Below are positions 51,839 through 60,311 of a stretch of 64,000 nucleotides of DNA, piece after piece; within the stretch, counting starts at the first letter, position 1; every line of letters starts with the position of its first letter. The stretch is taken from NCBI RefSeq assembly GCF_000381885.1, contig NZ_KB907208.1, positions 186,001 through 250,000 of the forward strand, written 5' to 3'. The position numbers and the translations under genes are program-made. A model generated the notes under the pieces. That model was not told the DNA's origin. It ran no database searches and saw only the letters and a list, made by a program, of their open reading frames with translations. This DNA is from Actinomadura atramentaria DSM 43919. GTDB taxonomy: Bacteria > Actinomycetota > Actinomycetes > Streptosporangiales > Streptosporangiaceae.

Positions 51839-52564
51839 ATGGCGCGGGTGGACGGGACGGGGCCGTACTTCGCCGTGGGCGACGGCTACGCGCTCTACCG
51901 GGGCGCGGTCGGGGCGGGCGGCGCGCACCGGCACGCCGCGTTCCAGGTGGCCGTCGCCGTGGACGGCGAGGTCGCGATGGACGACGCGTCCGGCGTCCGC
52001 CATCGCGGCGCGGCGCTGGTCGTGCCGCCGATGGTCGAGCACCGGCTGCTCCCCTCGCGGGACCTGCGGACGTTCTTCATCGAACCGCACTGCCGGTTCG
52101 CGGACGGGCTGCGGACGTTCGGCGGGAGCGGGCTCGTCGTCGCGCCCGGCCTGCGCGGGCTGCGGGAGGCGGACGTCCGCCCCGGCGGCGCGCGCCCGTC
52201 CCGCGACCTCGACGGACGGCTGCTCGCCGCGATGCGCACCCTGCTGGACGAGCCCATGCCCCTGCCCGACGTCGCCGCGCGCGTCGGCCTCTCGCCGCAG
52301 CGCCTCCGCGCCCTCGCGCGCGCCGAACTGGGCATGCCGCTCGCGCGCTGGCGGATCTGGCGGCGGCTCGCGCGGTCCGCCGAGGCGCTGCGCGCGGGGG
52401 ACGCGCTCGCCGTCGCCGCCCACGCGGGCGGTTTCGCGGACCAGGCGCATTTCACGCGCGAGATGCGCCGGATGATGGGGATGACGCCCGCCGAGGCCGT
52501 CCGCGCGCTGCGCCCGTCAGCCGCGCCGGGCCGTGTAGACGGAGATGGAGCCGTTGACGGTTGA
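51839..52564 (+). CDS. AraC family transcriptional regulator
   Basis: 241 aa. N-terminal cupin-like sensor with HRHAAFQVAVAVDG (about 29-42) and C-terminal HTH pair (about 135-225; VAARVGLSPQRLRALARAELG, then AHAGGFADQAHFTREMRRMMGMTP). It follows the CMD gene by 34 nt. Its 3' end overlaps the convergent methyltransferase gene by 48 bp, so the C-terminus may be shorter in function. Ligand unknown. Confidence 0.87.
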   Translation: MARVDGTGPYFAVGDGYALYRGAVGAGGAHRHAAFQVAVAVDGEVAMDDASGVRHRGAALVVPPMVEHRLLPSRDLRTFFIEPHCRFADGLRTFGGSGLVVAPGLRGLREADVRPGGARPSRDLDGRLLAAMRTLLDEPMPLPDVAARVGLSPQRLRALARAELGMPLARWRIWRRLARSAEALRAGDALAVAAHAGGFADQAHFTREMRRMMGMTPAEAVRALRPSAAPGRVDGDGAVDG

Positions 52565-53164
52565 GACGGTCTCGGCCTCCCGGACCTGACGGAATCCGAC
52601 GTCGGACATGAGGCCGGGGAGTTTCCCGTCCGCGTTGAACTGCGTGTCGTCCTTGCCGTCCGCCAGTTGGACGAGGCGGAACGCCAGCCGCATCGCCTTC
52701 GTGCGCTGCTCCCCGAAATCGGCGATGACGAGCCGCCCGCCGGGTTTCAGGACGTCCAGCATCGAACCGAGAATGGCGCGCTTCATCGCCACCGGGCACT
52801 GATGCAGCACAAGACTCGACACGACGACGTCCACGGACCCGCTTTCGGTGACACTCGTCAGCGCATCCCCCATCCCGACCCGCCACTCCACCGCGTCGGC
52901 TCCTGTTTTCCGCCGAGCCGCCGCCAGTACTTTCGCATCGGGATCGACGCCGATGATTCGCGCCTCCGGCTCGACGCGCCGCAGCAACAGCGCCAGCGAC
53001 CCGGTCCCGCACCCGACGTCGAGCACGACGTCCCCGCCGCGCACGGCCGCGTGCATGGCGACGGAACCGCGCCACACCCGCTCCCGCGTCAACGCGATCA
53101 GGGAGTCATAGACACGCGGCAGCGCGAACCGCCCCAACGCCGGAGTGAAACTCTGCTCGCTCAT
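52517..53164 (-). CDS. SAM-dependent class I methyltransferase
   Basis: 215 aa. SAM motif I VVLDVGCGTGSLALLL (about 46-61), acidic post-I residue in IIGVDPDAKVL, motif II region VDVVVSSLVLHQCP and motif III LKPGGRLVIADFGE. UbiE/methyltransferase-11 type. Substrate unknown. Convergent overlap with the AraC gene; upstream lie repeat elements. Confidence 0.88.
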   Translation of the reverse strand: MSEQSFTPALGRFALPRVYDSLIALTRERVWRGSVAMHAAVRGGDVVLDVGCGTGSLALLLRRVEPEARIIGVDPDAKVLAAARRKTGADAVEWRVGMGDALTSVTESGSVDVVVSSLVLHQCPVAMKRAILGSMLDVLKPGGRLVIADFGEQRTKAMRLAFRLVQLADGKDDTQFNADGKLPGLMSDVGFRQVREAETVSTVNGSISVYTARRG

Positions 53165-53214
53165 GACACGAAGTCTCACCGGCGCCCCGAACACCGTCTT
53201 GAACGAACCGCTCA

Positions 53215-53490
53215 CTGCGCCGGAACCCTCGTAGGGCCGATGAAGACCACAGGGCAACGCCACCAAGGCGCTCGGCCGGAAGGTCGTTGCGAACCCTCGT
53301 AGGGCGGATGAGGACACGACGCCGTGTTCGTCAGCGCTCCGGAGGTGACGTGTTGCGAACCCTCGTAGGGCGGATGAGGACCCCAGGGTAAAGGTGCTGG
53401 TCGGGTTGGGGCTAGAGGGTTGGGCCGGGGATGGTTCTGCAATGAACCTTCGGTTGTGCCGGAACCCCCGGAGGTTCGCTGAAAGAACGG
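53215..53490. repeat. tandem and dispersed repeat (GAACCCTCGTAGGG element)
   Basis: Three copies of a unit with GCGAACCCTCGTAGGGCGGATGAGGAC-type core start near 53223, 53291 and 53357 (66-68 bp apart); CCCT-CGT-AGGG makes a small hairpin in each. From about 53352 the last copy extends into a 138-bp element that recurs, in the same orientation, at 57308-57446. The gap between methyltransferase and DUF397 gene is filled by it. Confidence 0.82.
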
Positions 53491-53511
53491 AAGTGTTCGC
53501 GTGTGGATGGG

Positions 53512-53754
53512 TTAGAGGTCGAGGGTGTTGGACTTGATGCGGGTGGCCAGGTCTTGGGCGGCGCGGGGGGTCAGGTGGAGGTGGGGGCCGGTCGGGTTCT
53601 TGCTGTCGCGGATGCCGACGGTGGTGGTCAGGGCCGCTAGCTCGACGCATTCGCTGCCGGATTGATCGCTGTGGGTGCTCTTGCGCCAGCAAGCTAGTTC
53701 GACGCAGTTGCTGCCTGCGGCGTCGCTGTAGCGGCTCTTTCGCCACTGAGTCAT
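53512..53754 (-). CDS. DUF397 protein with internally duplicated motif
   Basis: 80 aa. DUF397 proteins are small partners of XRE regulators in actinomycete development. Here the N-terminal signature is duplicated: WRKSRYSDAAGSNCVELA (4-21) and WRKSTHSDQSGSECVELA (23-40), followed by one normal C-terminal half (VGIRDSKNPTGPHLHLTPRA). Single-motif DUF397 proteins are about 65 aa, so this one gained about 19 residues by partial duplication. Confidence 0.88.
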   Translation of the reverse strand: MTQWRKSRYSDAAGSNCVELACWRKSTHSDQSGSECVELAALTTTVGIRDSKNPTGPHLHLTPRAAQDLATRIKSNTLDL

Positions 53755-53895
53755 TGATGCTCCCCAGTTGGACTGTTGGTCGTCTGGTCCAGCGTCGGGT
53801 GGTTGGGGGTCGGGGGCAAGGAAGAGTTTTGTTGCCCTCGTACGCGAAAGGCCCTCCCGGGGTGAGAGGGCCTTGAGTGTTCTTGGCGGGGTGGG

Positions 53896-54096
53896 TCAGA
53901 GATCCAGCGTGCCGGACTTGATCCCGGCGGCCAGTGTCGTGGCCGCCGTGCGGGTGAGATGGAGAGCCGGGCCGTGCGGGTTCTTGCTGTCGCGTACGCC
54001 CACGGTGGTGGCCAGGTCGGCCAACTCCACGCACTCGCCGCCTGCGCTGTCGCTGTAGCTGCTCTTGCGCCACGTCGACCGCAGAGTGTCCTTCAC
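53896..54096 (-). CDS. DUF397 protein
   Basis: 66 aa, standard form: WRKSSYSDSAGGECVELADL, then VGVRDSKNPHGPALHL and a short helix. It overlaps the stop of the XRE regulator gene by 4 nt, so the two are translationally coupled, the normal arrangement for this regulator/partner pair. Confidence 0.93.
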   Translation of the reverse strand: MKDTLRSTWRKSSYSDSAGGECVELADLATTVGVRDSKNPHGPALHLTRTAATTLAAGIKSGTLDL

Positions 54097-54902
54097 AGAT
54101 CCTCCATCGCTTCTCTGATCAGAGCTTTCGAGTCGGTCTCGATCAGGGCCACGTTGCTGATCCTGTCCCAGGTCCGACGAAGCTGCTTGACCTTGGAGTC
54201 TACTGACACGACGTGGCCGTTCTCCTCCGTACCTTCGATGAAGGCGATGTCCGGCTTGTCGTCACGGCTGAACAGCGTGAAGCCGGTCGAAGGGTAGACC
54301 GGCGCGTGATGCGGCATGACCCGAACAATGATGTTGGACTCGTCCATCAGAGCGAGGACGTGGGACAACTGGGCCTTGGTGATCTCGGAACTCCCGACGA
54401 CCTTGCGCACCGCCATCTCGGCGAGCACGATGACCAGCCACGGCGGGTTGTCGCGCTTCAGGATGGTCTGGCGGGCCATCCTTCCCGCCGTCATTTTCTC
54501 GACCTCTTCGGTCGGCTGGCTCGTCTCGAAGATCGCGCGAGCGTACTCCTCGGTCTGCAGGATTCCGCTGATGAGGTCGGGGGAGTAGACGCGAGACTCG
54601 TCCGCGCCCGCCTCCAGCTCCGCGTACGGCTGGAAGAAGACCGGGATGCCCGCCTTGGCCGCGAGGGGCTGGAGGCGCTGGAACCAGTCGCCCGTCCCGT
54701 AGCGCTTGTCGAAGACGGCGGCGAGTTCGGGGGTGGGGGCCTGGTGGCCCAGTTCGATCTTGCTGATGAGGTCGGGGCTGTAGTTCACGGCCGCCGCGAG
54801 CTGGGCCTGCGAGATGCGCTCACCGTCGCGGTACTCGCGCAGCTTGTAGCCAAGAAGCGTGGCCGGTGACTCGGTCGGGTCGAGATCTTTCCGGTTGACC
54901 AT
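54093..54902 (-). CDS. XRE family regulator with DUF5753 (Scr1-like)
   Basis: 269 aa. N-terminal HTH_XRE (about 18-75, ISQAQLAAAVNYSPDLISKIELG) and C-terminal DUF5753 domain (about 85-265; YSPDLISGILQTEEYARAIF, LAEMAVRKVVGS, NIIVRVMPHHAPVYPSTGFTLF). DUF5753 is the likely signal or partner-binding part. Upstream of and overlapping a DUF397 gene. Such pairs control development or secondary metabolism in Streptomyces-like bacteria. Confidence 0.94.
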   Translation of the reverse strand: MVNRKDLDPTESPATLLGYKLREYRDGERISQAQLAAAVNYSPDLISKIELGHQAPTPELAAVFDKRYGTGDWFQRLQPLAAKAGIPVFFQPYAELEAGADESRVYSPDLISGILQTEEYARAIFETSQPTEEVEKMTAGRMARQTILKRDNPPWLVIVLAEMAVRKVVGSSEITKAQLSHVLALMDESNIIVRVMPHHAPVYPSTGFTLFSRDDKPDIAFIEGTEENGHVVSVDSKVKQLRRTWDRISNVALIETDSKALIREAMEDL

Positions 54903-55012
54903 GATCCCCTCCTTCGGCGTTCGACTTGGTCATGGCGTGTTCGGTGTCGAGTTTAATGGTGATCTTGAAGAATGGTGCGGGAACGGCAAAGAAGATTACG
55001 GAAGGAGCGTAG

Positions 55013-55351
55013 ATGGACTGCGATTCCGAACAAAACGCCCGAACTGGCCCGCCGTCCGCGCCGCCGAGCAATCAGCGCCGCACATTCCTCGACGCGCTGA
55101 GCCTCACGCTCCGTGAGCACAACCCCGGCACCCACTGCGAGGTGTCGCGCTTCAAGGCCCAGCTCCCGCCGCTGCTCCGCGTCTCCTGGCGGGGCGCGTC
55201 CCTCGACGTCGGCTGCGACCTCGGCCGCAACGGCTGGATGTTCGTGCGCGGCTTCGACCCGCGCGCCGTCCTCGGCCCGGTCGGCTCGCTGACCGGCGTC
55301 GCCCGCACGGTCGCGGAAATCCTCGGAATCCCGCAGTCCCCGCCGCGCTGA
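55013..55351 (+). CDS. hypothetical protein of the XRE/DUF397 block
   Basis: 112 aa with GGAGCG before ATG 55013. Soluble; RRTFLDALSLTLREHNPGTHCEVS, then LPPLLRVSWRGASLDVGCDLGRNGWMFVRGFDPRAVLGP, gives a plausible small alpha/beta domain. Divergent from the XRE gene, as is common for these modules. Not recognised as a named family. Confidence 0.7.
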   Translation: MDCDSEQNARTGPPSAPPSNQRRTFLDALSLTLREHNPGTHCEVSRFKAQLPPLLRVSWRGASLDVGCDLGRNGWMFVRGFDPRAVLGPVGSLTGVARTVAEILGIPQSPPR

Positions 55352-55519
55352 CCCGCCCGCCCGGCCGCCCGGCGGCACTTCCGCCTCCGGGCCGCCGGGC
55401 CGCCCGCCCGCGCCTTCTTCCCGCTTCCCGCCGTGCCCTTCCCGTCCTCGCCCGAAATGGAATTCTCAGTGAACCGGAAAAACCCGAACCCCGCCTTCAC
55501 CCGCGCGCCCCTGACCCCC

Positions 55520-55750
55520 GGCATCCCCTGGGTCTCCCACGCCGCATCATCCGGCATCCCCTGGGTCTCCCGCGCCGCGTCGTCCGGCATCTCCCGGATC
55601 TCCCGCGCCACGTCCTCCGGCATCTCCCGCGTCTCCCGCGCCGCGTCGTCCGGCATCTCCTGGGTCTCCCGCGCCGCGTCGTCCGGCATCCCCCGGGTCT
55701 CGTCACTCATCGCGACCCCTGGCGTCTCCTGGGTCTCCGCGCTCATCGAG
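55520..55750. repeat. 33-bp tandem repeat (about 6.5 units)
   Basis: Units beginning GGCATC start at 55520, 55553, 55586, 55619, 55652 and 55685 (exact 33-bp period), with a diverged seventh. Translatable as 11-aa repeats on either strand: GISWVSRAASS-type on plus, MPDDAARETQE-type on minus, the latter behind a GGGGGA site and ATG at 55746. No downstream domain supports either reading. Confidence 0.85.
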
Positions 55751-55925
55751 TCCCCCGGCACCGCAGCACGCACGACACCCACCCCGCGCCGCACTCCCGA
55801 CCCGACACCCCGCGTCCGCGACGGCTACTGGCTCAACACCTCGTCCGCCCCCAACCACCCCCGCCCCCCCGGCGATCACCCACGCCGAGCCCGCCCCCAC
55901 CCCGCAGAACAACACCCGCACGAAA

Positions 55926-56537
55926 GCCACGCCGCCCGACCGAAACAGCCCCCGCGCCGGAACCACGCCGCCCGACCGAAACAGCGCCCGCACGGGCGTC
56001 GCGCCCGCCGGGCGGAACAGCCCCCGCGCGGAAGCCGCGCCGAGCTGGCCGAACGGCGCCCGCGCGGGCGCCACGCCGGCCGGGCGGCACGGCGCCCGCG
56101 CGGCAGTGGCGTCGGCCGGGCGGGACGCCGGTCGTGCGGGCGTCGCGTCCGGCGGCCCGGGCAGCGCTCGCGCGGAAGCCGCGTCGGGCGGGCGGAACAG
56201 CGCCCGCGCGGAAGCCGCGCCGGGCCAGCCGAACGGCGGTCGTGCGGGCGTTGCGTCGACCGGGCGGGACGGCGCCCGCGCGGCAGTGGTGTCGGCCGGG
56301 CGGGACAGCACTCGCGCGGAAGCCGCGTCGGGCGGGCGCGACAGCGGTCGTGCGGGTGCCGTGCCGTGCGGGCCGGACAGCGCCCATGCGGGGGCGACGT
56401 CGGTCGGGCAGGACAGCGCTCGCGCGGAAGCCGCGTCGGTCGGGCGGGGCAGCGCTCGGGCGGAAGCGGCGTCGGGTGGGCGGGACGGCGGTCGTGCGGG
56501 GGTCGCGCTGGGCGGGTGGGACGGCGGTCGTGTGGGC
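55926..56537. repeat. 36-bp tandem repeat, 17 units
   Basis: Seventeen 36-bp units in exact register, encoding 12-aa repeats of the type VASAGRDSARAE in the frame of the downstream HATPase gene. Units alternate between subtypes (for example ARAE and GRAG endings). The frame stays open upstream of the array but has no ATG/GTG/TTG before 56106. Confidence 0.85.
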
Positions 56538-56714
56538 GTCGCGTCGGGCGGCGCCTGCGCCGAAGTCGGATCGGGCGGGGCGGGGAGTGCGGGCGCTGAT
56601 CGCTTGGGTGCGCGGGCTGGGGGTGAGCCCGGCGGTTTCGCGGAGAAGGCGCGCGCGGGTGTCAGTGCGCCGGGCGCGGGGGAGGGCGCGGGCGTCGGTT
56701 CCGGCGCGGGGGCG

Positions 56715-57269
56715 GTGCGGCAGGGGAACGCGCGCTCCGAGGTCGCCACTGCGGCGGGGTTGGGCTGCGCGGAGGGCGGCGTCCTGCCGCCGGGCGGGGG
56801 CGCGGTCGACGCGGACGCGCCCGTTCCGCCGGGGCCGTGGCGGTTCGGCGCGCCGAGCGGGGAGGCGTTCGCGTGCGACGCGTCCGTCCTGATCGTCAAG
56901 GCCGACGCCGAGGCCGTCTCGGGCGCGCGCACGTTCGTCGCCCGCTGGCTCACCGACCACGGCTACCCGGCGGCAGTCCGCGACGACGCCCTCGTCGTCG
57001 CCGCCGAACTCCTCAGCAACGCCTACCTGCACACCGCCGGACCCGACATCCTCGTGCGCGTCTTCGGCTGCGCCGCCGGTCCCGTCATCGAGATCTGGGA
57101 CACCGCCGACGACCTCCCCGAACCCGCCCGCCCCGACGACACCGCCGAATCCGGCCGCGGCCTCACCATCGTCGCCGCCCTCGCCCGAGCCTGGGGCACC
57201 GCCCGCCACCCCACCACCGGCAAAGCCGTCTGGGCCCTCATCACCCACGACCCCTCGAAGGCTGGATGA
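56715..57269 (+). CDS. ATP-binding protein, RsbW-like anti-sigma HATPase
   Basis: About 184 aa from GTG 56715; the frame is open upstream through the 36-bp repeats, and GTG 56106 would give 387 aa. The C-terminal HATPase_c domain (last about 130 aa) has the N-box VVAAELLSNAYLHT, G1-like EIWDTADDLPEP and G2 SGRGLTIVAALARAWG. Such stand-alone HATPases occur beside XRE/DUF397 genes in actinomycetes and may act as serine kinases or anti-sigma factors. The start is uncertain and the repeat-encoded N-terminus may or may not be translated. Confidence 0.75.
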   Translation: MRQGNARSEVATAAGLGCAEGGVLPPGGGAVDADAPVPPGPWRFGAPSGEAFACDASVLIVKADAEAVSGARTFVARWLTDHGYPAAVRDDALVVAAELLSNAYLHTAGPDILVRVFGCAAGPVIEIWDTADDLPEPARPDDTAESGRGLTIVAALARAWGTARHPTTGKAVWALITHDPSKAG

Positions 57270-57307
57270 GGACACGAGTGCGCGGACGCCGACGGCGGCA
57301 CCCTCGG

Positions 57308-57446
57308 GTTGCGAACCCTCGCAGGGTGGATGAGGACCCCAGAGTAAAGGCGCTGGTCGCGGTGGTCCAGGCGTGGCTGCTTCCGCTTGTTTTTGCAGTG
57401 GACCTCCGGTCGTGCTGAAAACCCCGGAGGTTCGCTGCAAAGACAA
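57308..57446. repeat. second copy of the 138-bp dispersed repeat
   Basis: Same orientation as 53352-53490. Shared ends: GTTGCGAACCCTCG at the left and ACCCCCGGAGGTTCGCTG-like sequence at the right, with a diverged centre. The two copies bracket the DUF397/XRE/HATPase block. The gap 57270-57560 holds nothing else recognisable. Confidence 0.8.
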
Positions 57447-57560
57447 CGCTGTTCATCGGCTGGACTGGGCGGGCGTGGGGTGTGCTCATCCAGTCCAGCA
57501 TGCCGCCGCGCGGAGCGTGGGTAAGTGCTCAACCCGGCGGCCCGGCTCGGCAGGCCGAAT

Positions 57561-58559
57561 TCAGATCGTGATGACCACCTTTCCGAACGCCTCGCCGGAG
57601 GCGTAGTAGCGGAACGCCTCGGGGGCGTCGTCGAAACGGAACGTGCGGTCGATGAGCGGGTGCAGGGAATTCGCCTCGATCGCCTTGTTCATCGCGCGGA
57701 AGTGGGCCCGGTGGCCGACCGCGATGGGGCGTATCGTCGCGCCCGCCGCGAAGAGCAGGCGCGGGTCCAGCGGATGGGCCGTTCCGGAGATGAAGCCGAC
57801 GCACGCTACATGGCCCGCCACGCGGACGGCCGCCAAGGACTGGTCCAGCACGCCCGCGACGTCGATGACGCGGTCCGCGCCGCCGTCCGTCAGGGCCTTC
57901 ACGCGGGCGGGCCAGTCCGGTTCGGCGCGGTAGTCGATCACCTCGTCCGCACCGAGGTCCGCCAGCCGCGCGGCCTTCGCCGGGCTGCTCGTCGTCGCGA
58001 TGACCCGCGCGCCGTGCGCCTTGGCGAACTGCAGCGCGAACAGCGACACCCCGCCCGACCCCTGCACGACGACCGTCTGCCCGGCCTGCAACCCGTCCCC
58101 GCCCGTCAGGGCGTTCCATGCGGTGACCGCCGCGCACGGCAGCGTCGCGGCCTCCTCGTACGACAGGTGCGCGGGGACGGGCACGAGCCCCCGCTCGTCC
58201 ACGACGGCGAGTTCGGTGAGCAGCCCGTCGAGCGACCCGCCGAGCTGCGGCAGGTGCTCGACGCCGAACGGCCCGTCCTGCCAGCTCGGGAACATCGTCG
58301 CGGCGACGCGCGCCCCGACCAGCGACGGGTCGACGCCGGCCCCGACCGCGACGACGTCCCCGGCCCCGTCCGACACGGGCACGACGTCCGGCTTCACCGG
58401 CAGCACGTAGTCCCCGCGCAGCACCATCAGCTCCCGGTAGTTGAGCGAGACCGCCCGCACGGCCAGCAAGACCTGCCCCGGGCCGGGCTCCGGCGTGGCG
58501 TGCTCCCGGAGCGCCAGGCCCTCGATGCCCGCCCCGCTGTCGACGTGGTAACTGCGCAT
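57561..58559 (-). CDS. NAD(P)H-dependent MDR oxidoreductase (quinone oxidoreductase-like)
   Basis: 332 aa. Medium-chain dehydrogenase/reductase fold without the structural-zinc Cys cluster: VSLNYRELMVLRGDY near 38-52, VSDGAGDVVAVG, LPCAAVTAWNAL, and the NADP-binding VVVQGSGGVSLFALQFAKAHGARV (about 165-188). Probably a zinc-independent quinone or enone reductase. Two TetR-like sites lie in the promoter region, so it is probably repressed until an inducer appears. Confidence 0.9.
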   Translation of the reverse strand: MRSYHVDSGAGIEGLALREHATPEPGPGQVLLAVRAVSLNYRELMVLRGDYVLPVKPDVVPVSDGAGDVVAVGAGVDPSLVGARVAATMFPSWQDGPFGVEHLPQLGGSLDGLLTELAVVDERGLVPVPAHLSYEEAATLPCAAVTAWNALTGGDGLQAGQTVVVQGSGGVSLFALQFAKAHGARVIATTSSPAKAARLADLGADEVIDYRAEPDWPARVKALTDGGADRVIDVAGVLDQSLAAVRVAGHVACVGFISGTAHPLDPRLLFAAGATIRPIAVGHRAHFRAMNKAIEANSLHPLIDRTFRFDDAPEAFRYYASGEAFGKVVITI

Positions 58560-58576
58560 GCGGCGTCCTCCATAGA

Positions 58577-58618
58577 TAGACCATTCGATCTACCGCAAGG
58601 TATAGAACGGTCGATCTA
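58577..58618 (-). promoter_or_regulatory. two TAGA-N8-TCTA operator sites
   Basis: TAGA-N8-TCTA occurs at 58577-58592 and 58603-58618, 26 bp apart centre to centre, each extending to a common TCGATCTACCG or close variant on the plus strand. They lie 18-60 bp upstream of the MDR gene start. Typical of TetR-family operators. No tetR gene is adjacent. Confidence 0.65.
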
Positions 58619-58658
58619 CCGTCAACCCGCAGCAGCGGGCCGGACGCGACGACGGAGA

Positions 58659-60257
58659 TCAAATCCAGCTGTCGAACCAGATCCGCGCGTGCCACGAGTC
58701 GTACGGGATCACCTTCGCCGCCAGCACCGGGTACAGGTACGCGAAGTCCACCAGCACCACCAGGACGAACGCCCCGAGCGCCGCCGCGCCCAGCAGGCGG
58801 CGCGGCGACGGCACCAGCGCCGCCGCGTCCTTCGGGGACCGCATCGGCGCGGGCCCCGGCGACGGCCCCATGAGGTAGCCGAACGCCAGCACGATCGCCA
58901 GGCACATGAACGGGATCATCGGCGTCGCGTAGAACAGGAACATCGTCCGGTGCCGGAACGCCGACGGGAACCACGTCAGCCACCCGGCCGCGTACCCGAG
59001 CAGGATCGCGCCCGCCCGCCAGTCGCGCCGGACGATCCACAGCACCGCGACGGCGACGAGCGCCGCGATGGCGCCCCACCACAGCGCGGGCGTCCCGATC
59101 CCCAGGATCTCCCGGGAGCACCGCGACGCCCCGCAACTGTTCGGCTCGGTGTAGTAGAACGCGACCGGGCGGCGCAGCACCGGCCAGTCCCACGGCCACG
59201 ACTGGTACGGGTGCTTGGCCTCCAGCCCGTTGTGGAAGTCCAGCATGTCGTGGTGGTATTTCCACAGGTCCGGCAGCGCCTCGAACGGCCGCAGCAGGAC
59301 GTTGGACGACACCTGCCCGCGCCCCCACCCGCCGGGCTTGAAGATCCACCCCCACCACGTCGCCAGGTACGTCACGACGCCGAGGACGACGAGCTGGAAG
59401 AACGCCGGAATCGCGTCCAGCACCAAAGCCCCGGCCAGCGGCGAGCGGACGCCCGCCGCGCGCCGCGCCCCGAAGTCCCACGCGAGGACCATCAGCCCGA
59501 ACGCCGCGATGTAGAAGACCGCCGTCCACTTCGTCCCGAGGCCGAGCCCGAGGCAGACCCCGGCCGCGATCCGCCACAGGTGCGGGACGTACGGGCCGAG
59601 CGGCGCGACGTCGCCGCCCTCGACCTTCGCGGCGAGCAGGCGGCGGGAACGGTCCCGGTCGAGGACGAGGAAGCCGAACCCGGCGAGTATCCAGAACATG
59701 ACGAACACGTCGAGCAGCGCCGCGCGGGACGTGACGAACGCGAGCCCGTCCACCGCGAGCAGCAGCCCGGCGGCGCAGCCGAGCATCGTCGAGCCGGTCA
59801 TCCGGCGGGCGACCCGGCACAGGATCAGGACCGACAGCGTTCCGGCCAGCGCGGGCATGAAACGCCAGCCGAACGGCGTCGCGCCGAACAACTGCTCGCC
59901 GATGGCGATCATCCACTTGCCGAACGGCGGGTGCGCGACGAACGCCGGGCCGTCCGCCCAGATGTTGGCGTGCGGGTCCGCGATGAGGAGCTTGTCGGCG
60001 TCCTTGGCGGTGTTGTGCTCCCAGCCGAACTTCAGCAGGGACAGCGCGTCCTTGGCGTAGTACGTCTCGTCGAACACGACGGCCTTGGGCTGCCCGAGCC
60101 GGTCGAAACGCAGGAAACCGGCGAGCAGCGTGACGAGCAGCGGCCCGATCCAGCCCGCGGCGCGGTCCCGCAGGACCGGCGGGGCGACCCAGTCCCGCAG
60201 GGAGCGGGCCGGGCCGGGGACGCGGGGCGGAGCCGGGGCGTAGTCCGTCGTGGCCAT
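58659..60257 (-). CDS. pmt: dolichyl/polyprenyl-phosphate-mannose protein mannosyltransferase (GT39)
   Basis: 532 aa from ATG 60257. Polytopic membrane enzyme transferring mannose from polyprenyl-P-mannose to secreted proteins. The first outer loop has the catalytic acidic pair VFDETYYAKDA (about 64-74), followed by AHPPFGKWMIAIGEQLFG, and later TSRAALLDVFVMFWIL and GLGTKWTAVFYIAA, all PMT signatures. Around ten membrane helices. Divergent from rsmI, a conserved actinobacterial arrangement. Confidence 0.93.
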   Translation of the reverse strand: MATTDYAPAPPRVPGPARSLRDWVAPPVLRDRAAGWIGPLLVTLLAGFLRFDRLGQPKAVVFDETYYAKDALSLLKFGWEHNTAKDADKLLIADPHANIWADGPAFVAHPPFGKWMIAIGEQLFGATPFGWRFMPALAGTLSVLILCRVARRMTGSTMLGCAAGLLLAVDGLAFVTSRAALLDVFVMFWILAGFGFLVLDRDRSRRLLAAKVEGGDVAPLGPYVPHLWRIAAGVCLGLGLGTKWTAVFYIAAFGLMVLAWDFGARRAAGVRSPLAGALVLDAIPAFFQLVVLGVVTYLATWWGWIFKPGGWGRGQVSSNVLLRPFEALPDLWKYHHDMLDFHNGLEAKHPYQSWPWDWPVLRRPVAFYYTEPNSCGASRCSREILGIGTPALWWGAIAALVAVAVLWIVRRDWRAGAILLGYAAGWLTWFPSAFRHRTMFLFYATPMIPFMCLAIVLAFGYLMGPSPGPAPMRSPKDAAALVPSPRRLLGAAALGAFVLVVLVDFAYLYPVLAAKVIPYDSWHARIWFDSWI

Positions 60258-60311
60258 TCCGACATCGTAGGGCCGGGCCGGGGCGGACGACCGGCGCGGG
60301 ACAATGGCCGC

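Noticed and set aside
53168..53870. Long minus-strand frame extending the methyltransferase N-terminus
   Set aside because: The extra sequence is translation of intergenic repeats (repeating Ala-Leu-Arg-Gly-Phe-Ala-Thr); the methyltransferase fold starts at ATG 53164.
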